A DNA stretch of 5,013 nt from Synergistaceae bacterium (GTDB taxonomy: Bacteria > Synergistota > Synergistia > Synergistales > Aminobacteriaceae), in assembly GCA_017475805.1 (NCBI GenBank), contig JAFVEW010000149.1, forward strand, positions 1-5,013, in the 5' to 3' direction. The notes below the pieces were generated by a model. The model had not been told where the DNA came from. It was given only the letters and a program-made list of their open reading frames with translations, and searched no databases. The translations under genes and the position numbers were made by a program. Every line of letters starts with the position of its first letter. Positions within the stretch are counted from its first letter, which is position 1. Shown piece by piece: positions 1-5,013 of the stretch.

Positions 1-926
1 ACAAAGTCCGCGCCGTTTTCAGCTAAAAATCTGAAGCCTTCAGCGTCAACGACATTGCCTCCGCCGACTTTGACTTCGTCGCCGTAATTTTTACGAATCC
101 ATTGAAGAGTTCTTCGTTGCCATTCCGTGAAGCCTTCTGATGAGTCTATGCAGAGAACATCTGCTCCGGCGTTGACTAATGCTGGAACTCTTTGCTCATA
201 ATCTCGTGTGTTAATGCCTGCGCCGGTCATGTAACGTTTTTGAGAATCTAAAAGTTCTAAGGGATTTTCCTTGTGCATGTCGTAATCTTTTCTGAAAACG
301 AATGCAACCATATGGCCGTCATTATCAACAACTGGGAGTGCGTTTAGTTTATGTTCCCATAATAAATCATTAGCTTCGCTGAGACTTAAACCGTCTTTAG
401 CTAAAATTACTTTATCAATAGGCGTCATGAAATTGCGAACTTTAGTATCAAGTGAAGTTCTGCTTACTCTATAGTCGCGGCTCGTAACGATCCCTAATAA
501 TTTGCCGTTCAAACTTCCGTCTTCAGTAACTGCTACTGTAGTGTGTCCAGTTTGCTCTTTAAGTTTTAATATATCTTGAAGAGTTTGCTCAGGACTTATT
601 GCTGAGTCATTAGCGACAAATCCGGCTTTATATCTTTTAACCTTTGCGATCATTTCGGCTTGCTTTTCAATAGGCTGTGAGCAGTAAATAAAAGCAACGC
701 CGCCTTCACGTGCGAGAGCTATCGCCATGCTGTCGTTTGAAACTGACTGCATACACGCGGAAATTAAAGGAATGTTTATCGACAGCGGAGACTCTTCGCC
801 GCGTTTGAATTTGCAAAGAGGAGTTCTTAAAGAGACGTTTGAAGGCACGCAATTTTCTGATGAGTACGTTGGAATTAACAAATACTCTGAGAACGTATGC
901 GAAGGTTCGTTGTAATAATAGGCCAT
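1..926 (-). CDS. guaB: IMP dehydrogenase, N-terminal 308 residues (cut by left edge), Tritrichomonas-like subtype
   Basis: Oxidises IMP to XMP with NAD+, the committed step of guanine nucleotide synthesis in the cytosol. Translation from the ATG at 926-924 gives [19 protein letters not shown]. An AAAGGAG ribosome binding site (943-937) lies 10 nt upstream and fixes this start. The first barrel half holds ISACMQSVS (residues 55-63) and ALAREGG (70-76). A CBS-pair insert spans roughly residues 95-220 (ending near FVFRKDYD), then the barrel resumes with [14 protein letters not shown] (235-242) and the NAD-site DSS (261-263). The catalytic Cys loop and flap lie beyond the window. From memory, the protein aligns almost without gaps with T. 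foetus IMPDH (503 aa): Arg241 and Asp261 fall at the same numbers, and the window ends at the equivalent of Phe308. It therefore belongs to that divergent subtype rather than the usual E. coli/Bacillus type, whose motif is APMDTVT. The family call is very secure. Confidence 0.97.
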   Translation of the reverse strand, partial: MAYYYNEPSHTFSEYLLIPTYSSENCVPSNVSLRTPLCKFKRGEESPLSINIPLISACMQSVSNDSMAIALAREGGVAFIYCSQPIEKQAEMIAKVKRYKAGFVANDSAISPEQTLQDILKLKEQTGHTTVAVTEDGSLNGKLLGIVTSRDYRVSRTSLDTKVRNFMTPIDKVILAKDGLSLSEANDLLWEHKLNALPVVDNDGHMVAFVFRKDYDMHKENPLELLDSQKRYMTGAGINTRDYEQRVPALVNAGADVLCIDSSEGFTEWQRRTLQWIRKNYGDEVKVGGGNVVDAEGFRFLAENGADF

Positions 927-978
927 GAAAAATTTTCTCCTTTCAATAAAAATTTCAATTAAAAAATTTTTGCGTTTA

Positions 979-987
979 ATAATAACA
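979..987 (-). promoter_or_regulatory. Candidate extended -10 promoter for guaB
   Basis: On the minus strand TG-T-TATTAT (987 down to 979) matches an extended -10 element. Transcription would start near 972 and give a leader of about 46 nt before the guaB ATG. No good -35 is seen about 17 nt further upstream (CTTTCC), which the TG extension could offset. It lies just downstream of the cold-shock gene's terminator, so guaB needs its own promoter about here. The surrounding DNA is so AT-rich that a chance match is possible. Confidence 0.4.
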
Positions 988-1003
988 TGAGATTTAATTT
1001 AGG

Positions 1004-1035
1004 AAAGAAAAAGGCTCGTGACAAAATCACAAGCC
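1004..1035 (-). terminator. Rho-independent terminator of the cold-shock gene
   Basis: Read on the minus strand, GGCTTGTGA (1035-1027), loop TTTTG, then TCACGAGCC (1021-1013) forms a 9-bp stem with one G-U wobble. It is followed at once by TTTTT (1012-1008), then C and TTT. On the plus strand the wobble becomes a C-A mismatch and no U tract follows, so the element is directional. It sits 74 nt past the cold-shock stop codon and before the guaB promoter region, separating the two transcripts. Confidence 0.88.
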
Positions 1036-1108
1036 CTGAATTTTTTGAAGTTATAAAAATCTGCTGCTGTTGGTACTAGTTACGAGGTTTGCAGGAGACT
1101 CAATAAAC

Positions 1109-1309
1109 TTATGCTTTGGCTACGTTAGCAGCCTGCGGACCTTTCTCGCCGTTGACGATATCGAAGGAAACCTTCTGACCCTCGTTGAGAGTCTTGAAGC
1201 CGTCGCCCTGAATTGCGCTGTAATGAACAAAGACATCTTTGCCGTCGTCAACTGTGATGAAGCCGTAGCCTTTGCTTTCGTTAAACCACTTTACGGTACC
1301 CTGTGCCAT
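1109..1309 (-). CDS. csp: Cold-shock domain protein, CspA/CspB family
   Basis: Small single-stranded nucleic-acid-binding protein of 66 residues, the usual length for bacterial Csp proteins. These act as RNA chaperones that melt secondary structure, and many are constitutive rather than cold-induced. It begins [18 protein letters not shown] and carries RNP1 (KGYGFI, 13-18) and RNP2 (VFVHY, 26-30), with the aromatic residues of the binding face (W8, F9, Y15, F17, F27, H29) all present. One five-stranded OB fold fills the protein. AGGAGG (1323-1318) lies 8 nt before the ATG, an excellent ribosome binding site. The gene is monocistronic, with its own sigma-70 promoter (1392-1420), a leader of about 75 nt and an intrinsic terminator (1004-1035). 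Which Csp paralogue it is, and whether it is cold-inducible, cannot be told here. Confidence 0.97.
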   Translation of the reverse strand: MAQGTVKWFNESKGYGFITVDDGKDVFVHYSAIQGDGFKTLNEGQKVSFDIVNGEKGPQAANVAKA

Positions 1310-1391
1310 AAAAAAAGCCTCCTGATAAAAATAATAAAAAATATTTCACTGCTGCTTAAAGATAATACATCAATAACAGCAACGGGAAGAA

Positions 1392-1420
1392 ATATTAAAT
1401 ATAAGTTCAACGAAAGTCAA
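1392..1420 (-). promoter_or_regulatory. Sigma-70 promoter of the cold-shock gene
   Basis: On the minus strand the -35 is TTGACT (1420-1415), the spacer is exactly 17 nt, and the -10 is TAATAT (1397-1392). Each hexamer departs from consensus at only one or two positions. Transcription would start near 1385, giving a leader of about 75 nt before the ATG at 1309. This is the best promoter in the window and suits a highly expressed gene. Confidence 0.75.
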
Positions 1421-1442
1421 GCGCAAAAAAATTCTAAAAACT

Positions 1443-1451
1443 TGCTATAAT
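1443..1451 (+). promoter_or_regulatory. Extended -10 promoter for the HAD-thiN operon
   Basis: TG-C-TATAAT (1443-1451) is a perfect consensus -10 with the TG extension. The -35 region (about 1423-1428, GCAAAA) is poor, as is common for extended -10 promoters. Transcription would begin near 1458, about 26 nt before the TTG start at 1484. The presumed -35 area lies directly beside the -35 of the divergent cold-shock promoter (1415-1420), so the two polymerase sites are back to back. The leader is too short to hold a TPP riboswitch. Confidence 0.55.
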
Positions 1452-1483
1452 TAATTTGATTTATTTTTTATGGGTAATTAGAA

Positions 1484-2125
1484 TTGAGTTTATATCATCA
1501 TAATTCATTAGCAATAATCTTTGACGCGGACGGAACTTTGCTTGACTCCATGTATATTTGGCACGAGCTTGGCGGCCGCTTTTTGCGCGGTCTTGATATT
1601 CAGCCTGAAAGAGATTTAGCAAAAAAATTATATCCCCTTAGCTTAGAGCAAAGCTGCTTATATCTGCAGAAAAATTATGTTCCTGAAAAAACTTTAGACG
1701 AAATTCGCGGCGGCATAGTGAGAATTATTCAAGATTTTTATATCGATGAAGTTGAAATTAAAAAAGGCGCGAAAAATTTTCTTGAAGCAATGAGTCAAAA
1801 AAAAATTCCTATGGTCATAGCTACGGCGGGCGACAGAACTTTATTAAATGCTGCTCTCGAACGTAACGGAGTCGACGAATATTTTGATGCTATTTTCACA
1901 TGTTAAGAGCTTTCGACAACGAAACACGAGCCGAAAATTTTTTTAGCATGCGCAGAATTTTTGAGACTTTCTCCCGAAAATATAGCGGTGTTTGAAGATT
2001 CTTTATTTGCAATCGAGACGGCAAAGTCCGCAGGTTTTATAACGTTCGGAGTTGAAGATGAGTCAAATGAATTTGAACGAGAAAAAATTATAGAGGCGGC
2101 TGATTATTATGTTGATTTTTTCTGA
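1484..2125 (+). pseudogene. HAD-superfamily phosphatase interrupted by an in-frame TAA at codon 141
   Basis: Predicted Mg2+-dependent phosphohydrolase of the beta-phosphoglucomutase/Gph-like branch with a helical cap; substrate unknown. The frame opens at TTG 1484. TAA at 1475 blocks any earlier start, the ribosome binding site is weak, and the next ATG would remove the active site. Motif I is DADGTLLDS (residues 14-22; nucleophile Asp14, acid Asp16), the cap spans about 25-90, and motif II is VIATAGD (Thr114). The frame hits TAA at 1904-1906 directly after YFDAIFTC. The same frame then runs on as ELSTTKHEPKIFL, with motif III Lys147 and motif IV VFEDS (169-173), and ends at TGA 2123-2125. 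The total of 213 codons is normal for the family. Family members usually have an acidic residue at the stop position (TCEE-like), so one GAA or GAG to TAA change would explain it. The 140-residue product lacks motifs III and IV and should be inactive unless the stop is read through or is a sequence error. Confidence 0.85.
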
Positions 2126-2756
2126 ACTAAAAAAATCAAAACGCTGCGTTATTGTCGGCGGAGCTGAAATTAAAAAATACGGTTCAATTCGGGAATATTT
2201 AAGCCACGAAGATTTTTTTATTTATTGCGACTGCGGCCTGAAACACGAAAAAAATTTAGATTTCAAACCCGATTTAATAATAGGAGATTTTGATTCACAC
2301 GCAAAGCCTGAAAATTTTGAAAATCTAATTACGTTGCCGCGCGAAAAAGATGACACCGATACAATCTACGCAATTAAACACGCTATGAAATTAGGCTTTG
2401 AAGATTTTATTTTAATCGGAGCGACAGGCGGCAGGCAGGATCATAATTTAGGAAATATTTACGCGCTTCTAATGCTCGCTACTCGGAATAAAAGCGCGAA
2501 AATTGTTGATGACTATTCTGAAATTAAAATTATTAAAGCAAACGAGAAAATAAAAATTAGAAGCGGCTGGAAATTTTTTTCCCTGATTAACATCACAGGC
2601 ACAGCTCGCGGAATTAACATCACAGGAGCAAAATTTAATCTTGAAAACGCTGAAATAAATCCTGAATTTCAGTACGGGATCAGCAACGAAGTTTTAGACG
2701 ACTTCGCCGAAGTAAGTTTGAAAGAAGGATTTTTGTTACTAATCTGCGTCAGATAA
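2109..2756 (+). CDS. thiN: Thiamine pyrophosphokinase (ThiN/TPK family)
   Basis: Transfers pyrophosphate from ATP to thiamine to make the cofactor thiamine diphosphate, used for salvaged thiamine or after dephosphorylation of thiamine phosphate. The 215-residue length is typical. Nucleotide- and metal-binding motifs are present in order: VIVGGAE (14-20), DCG (41-43, where DGG or DKG is usual), DLIIGDFDS (55-63), EKDDTDT (79-85) and GATGGRQDHNLGN (104-116). The C-terminal thiamine-binding beta domain has GISNEV (190-195) and ends with EGFLLLI. The ATG at 2109 lies inside the end of the HAD frame, overlapping its natural stop by 17 nt, with GAGG (2093-2096) 12 nt upstream. This arrangement suggests an operon with translational coupling, which the premature stop in the HAD gene could weaken. 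No riboswitch is seen. The 3' end overlaps the convergent sbcC by 8 nt. Confidence 0.94.
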   Translation: MLIFSELKKSKRCVIVGGAEIKKYGSIREYLSHEDFFIYCDCGLKHEKNLDFKPDLIIGDFDSHAKPENFENLITLPREKDDTDTIYAIKHAMKLGFEDFILIGATGGRQDHNLGNIYALLMLATRNKSAKIVDDYSEIKIIKANEKIKIRSGWKFFSLINITGTARGINITGAKFNLENAEINPEFQYGISNEVLDDFAEVSLKEGFLLLICVR

Positions 2757-5013
2757 AACGTTCCACGCCCGGACCTTTAATGATGCTTGTGCCTTCGCTT
2801 TTATAAATAACTTCAATCTGAGCCGCTATTCTTTCACGCAAAGCCTGAACATGCGAAATTATCCCGATCATTCGGCCTTTATTGCGCAACTCGCCTAGAG
2901 CTTCAAGAGCCGTATTCAAAGCCTCTTCGTCAAGCGAGCCAAATCCTTCATCTAAGAATAAAGAATCAATTCTCGATTTATTGCCTGAAATTTGAGAAAG
3001 GCCAAGAGCAAGAGCGAGACTGATTATAAATCTTTCGCCGCCGGATAAATTTTCAGTCGGACGAACTTCACCAGCTTGTTCTTTATCGATGACGCTTAAC
3101 TCTAACTCGCTGCTATCGGGACGCGCTATTAAAATATAACGCCCGTTCATTTTTTCGAGCTGTTCGTTAGCTAATTTAATCATCATAGAGAGCGTTATAT
3201 TTTGAGCAAAAATTCTGAATTTATCGCCTTTCGCCGAACCTATTAAATCGCTACGTGCCGACCATTTCGCATAAATTTTTTCTTGATTTTCGTATTTTTT
3301 GTCTAATTCAGCTAATTCTTTCATTAATTTTTTGCGGTTCTCTAAATCTTTTTCGAGCGAGATAATTTTTTTATTGAAATCATTAATTAATTTATCGCGA
3401 GCTTTAACTTCGGGGTCAAGTTCGTCTAAAGTTTTTTGAGTGATTGACTTTGCTTTTTCGAGATTTAATTTTTTCTCTAAATTTTCTTTAAGTCCTTGAA
3501 GTCTGATTTTTTCGTTTTCAAGTTCTTGTTTTCGCGCCGTTAATTTTTTAATTTCGTCGGCGTCAATTATTGAATCCGTAAAAACTTTTTCGTTTTCAAA
3601 ATTTTTTTCGCGGAGATTTTCTCCAAATTCTTTCTCTAAAATTTCAAGTTCGCTTTGACAATTTTTAAATTCAGAATTTGTTTGAAGCAAAGAATTTTGT
3701 TTAGTTTCGACTCGAACTTTGCAAGAATTTAGCTGCTCATTCAAGCGTCTTAAATTTTCTTCAAGATTTTTTAATCTTGTGAGCCAAGTATCAATAGCCG
3801 GTATAATTTCGCCGACATTTTTAATTTTAATTCCGAGTTTATCAAGTAAATCTAAAATTTCTGATTTTGATTCAGCACGCTGCTCAGAAATTTTATTAAA
3901 TTCTTGCGTTGCGTTATCTAAATTTGCCCGTGCTGTGCTCTCGTTAGCTTGAGAAATTCTCAAAATTTCATTAGCTTTGTCTAAATCTTCGCGGGCTTTT
4001 TGAAGCTGAATTCTTGCTAAACTCAGAGCACTATCGACATCGGTAATGTTTTCGCTGTGAATAATCAGTCCCGGGTGTTCAGTAGAGCCGCATATAGGGC
4101 AAGGCTGACCTGGTTTTAATTTTCTCCGTTCGTATTCTAAAATTCCTTCAACGCGAATATTCGAGAGTTCAAAAACTTTTTTTTCATAATAATTATATTT
4201 TTCCTGAAATTTAGCTTGATTTTCTTCAGCAATTTTCAAATTATTTTGAGCCTGCTGAAATTTTTTCTCTAAATCGGCTTTTTTGTTTTTAATATCATTT
4301 TCACGTGTTGCTAATTCTGTAAAAATTCTCGCGCGTTCTTTAGTAAATCCGCAAAAACTCTCCGGGGATTCGTCGGGCAAAAAATTTTTCTTCATTAACG
4401 AAAGCTCTTTATTAATGCTTGGAAGGTTTTGCGTTTCGATTTTTGAAATTATCGCGGAGTCGTATGAAATTTCGTTTTTTAATCTATCAGCATTGCTTAA
4501 AAGTTTTTTGTAATTTTCGCGAACTGACTTTAATTTTTCCAAATCTCCGATTAATTCTTGGGCGCGCTGTCCTATTTCGAGTCGTTTTGAATCGGCCGTG
4601 AAAAGTTCAAAACGTTTTTCAAGCTGTGAAATATCATGAGCATTGCCTGAAAGTTCATTTTCTAATTTTTGAATATTTTTCAGCCATTCTAAACCTAATT
4701 TAGCGTCATTTTGTTCACTTATAGCCTGTTCTAAATTTTTTTTAGTTTCTTCAATAGCATCAGAAATTTCTTTTTCGCTTTGAAAATCATCGTTAGGCTT
4801 TTTATTTTCTCGTTGAAATTTTATGTCTTCTAATTTTCGTTCTTCTTCTTTCTTACGTTCATAGACACTTTTAGAAATTTCGCTGTAAATTTCCGTCCCT
4901 GTCAATAACTCTAAAATTTCGGCTCGGTCGTTCTTGTTAGCTTTTAAGAACGCGTCAAAGCCGCCTTGCTCAAGCATCACAGCCTGCCTAAATCTTTTGA
5001 AGTCAAGCCCTGT
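2749..5013 (-). CDS. sbcC: SbcC exonuclease ATPase subunit, C-terminal 754 residues (cut by right edge)
   Basis: SMC/Rad50-like ATPase subunit of the SbcCD nuclease, which opens hairpins and processes protein-blocked or broken DNA ends with the Mre11-like SbcD. The frame stays open to the right edge and begins TGLDFKRFRQAVMLEQGGFD, the conserved stretch after the Q-loop region, so the ATG at 4980-4978 is internal. Walker A and the true start lie outside; complete SbcC proteins are about 1000 residues. Numbering from that internal Met: a Glu/Lys-rich coiled coil (about 45-285), the zinc hook PCPICGSTEHP with Cys294 and Cys297 (codons 4101-4090), the returning coiled coil (about 310-600), ABC signature LSGGERF (645-651), Walker B SLFLDE (673-678), D-loop SLDEE, and H-loop IISHV. 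The TGA stop (2751-2749) lies inside thiN, which converges on it. sbcD, if adjacent, would lie off the right end. Confidence 0.97.
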   Translation of the reverse strand, partial: TGLDFKRFRQAVMLEQGGFDAFLKANKNDRAEILELLTGTEIYSEISKSVYERKKEEERKLEDIKFQRENKKPNDDFQSEKEISDAIEETKKNLEQAISEQNDAKLGLEWLKNIQKLENELSGNAHDISQLEKRFELFTADSKRLEIGQRAQELIGDLEKLKSVRENYKKLLSNADRLKNEISYDSAIISKIETQNLPSINKELSLMKKNFLPDESPESFCGFTKERARIFTELATRENDIKNKKADLEKKFQQAQNNLKIAEENQAKFQEKYNYYEKKVFELSNIRVEGILEYERRKLKPGQPCPICGSTEHPGLIIHSENITDVDSALSLARIQLQKAREDLDKANEILRISQANESTARANLDNATQEFNKISEQRAESKSEILDLLDKLGIKIKNVGEIIPAIDTWLTRLKNLEENLRRLNEQLNSCKVRVETKQNSLLQTNSEFKNCQSELEILEKEFGENLREKNFENEKVFTDSIIDADEIKKLTARKQELENEKIRLQGLKENLEKKLNLEKAKSITQKTLDELDPEVKARDKLINDFNKKIISLEKDLENRKKLMKELAELDKKYENQEKIYAKWSARSDLIGSAKGDKFRIFAQNITLSMMIKLANEQLEKMNGRYILIARPDSSELELSVIDKEQAGEVRPTENLSGGERFIISLALALGLSQISGNKSRIDSLFLDEGFGSLDEEALNTALEALGELRNKGRMIGIISHVQALRERIAAQIEVIYKSEGTSIIKGPGVERFI

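Noticed and set aside
886..892. TCTGAGA resembling the CUGAGA core of a TPP riboswitch
   Set aside because: It lies inside guaB coding sequence on the strand opposite the gene and far from thiN. No other THI-box helices surround it, and the HAD-thiN leader is only about 26 nt.
727..915. A plus-strand open frame of 62 codons within guaB
   Set aside because: It lies wholly opposite the conserved N-terminus of IMP dehydrogenase and resembles no protein family.
1070..1450. A plus-strand open frame of 126 codons opposite the cold-shock gene
   Set aside because: It is antisense to the very well supported Csp gene, shows no recognisable domain or ribosome binding site, and covers the csp promoter. 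It is a frame shadow.
2687..2713. Three alternating copies CGAAGT / ACTTCG / CGAAGT near the 3' end of thiN, able to form hairpins
   Set aside because: They are codons for conserved ThiN C-terminal residues, no U tract follows on either strand, and six-base repeats at this spacing can arise by chance, so a terminator call is not supported.
3719..4601. Several short plus-strand open frames opposite the SbcC coiled coils
   Set aside because: They are Phe/Leu/Ser-rich reverse images of Glu/Lys-rich coiled-coil codons, a common artefact, with no start signals.
4001..4980. Repeated AAATTTT-type runs across sbcC as possible repeats or an origin-like region
   Set aside because: They follow from AT-rich codons for Lys, Glu, Asn, Phe and Leu in coiled coils; no DnaA-box cluster or regular spacing was seen.

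Overview
The window is AT-rich bacterial chromosome, dense with ordinary housekeeping genes. I see no mobile element, CRISPR array, tRNA or rRNA. The AT-rich codon choice, strong AGGAGG-type ribosome binding sites, a ThiN-type thiamine pyrophosphokinase and a Tritrichomonas foetus-like IMP dehydrogenase suggest a low-GC anaerobe, perhaps of a gut community (Firmicutes or Synergistota are guesses). The sequence alone does not fix the phylum. TAA and TGA both act as ordinary stops, so the standard bacterial code applies.

Layout from left to right: (1) 1-926, minus strand: the N-terminal 308 residues of IMP dehydrogenase (guaB), cut by the left edge. (2) 927-1108: guaB leader with a candidate extended -10 promoter, then a good intrinsic terminator that ends the transcript of the next gene. 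(3) 1109-1309, minus: a complete 66-residue cold-shock protein with a near-consensus sigma-70 promoter and a leader of about 75 nt. (4) 1310-1483: a divergent intergenic region with back-to-back promoters for the cold-shock gene (minus) and the next operon (plus). (5) 1484-2125, plus: a HAD-family phosphatase whose frame is broken by one in-frame TAA at codon 141 but is otherwise intact to a natural stop. (6) 2109-2756, plus: thiamine pyrophosphokinase (thiN), overlapping the end of the HAD frame by 17 nt. (7) 2749-5013, minus: the C-terminal 754 residues of the SbcC nuclease ATPase, convergent with thiN and overlapping it by 8 nt, cut by the right edge.

Functionally there are three unrelated units: guanine nucleotide synthesis (guaB), RNA chaperoning (csp) and DNA repair (sbcC), plus a HAD-thiN pair that probably forms one operon and may have served thiamine phosphate metabolism. 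I found no clearly undescribed system. The points most worth a second look are the HAD gene interrupted by a single stop, the protozoan-like subtype of GuaB, and the tight gene overlaps on both sides of thiN.
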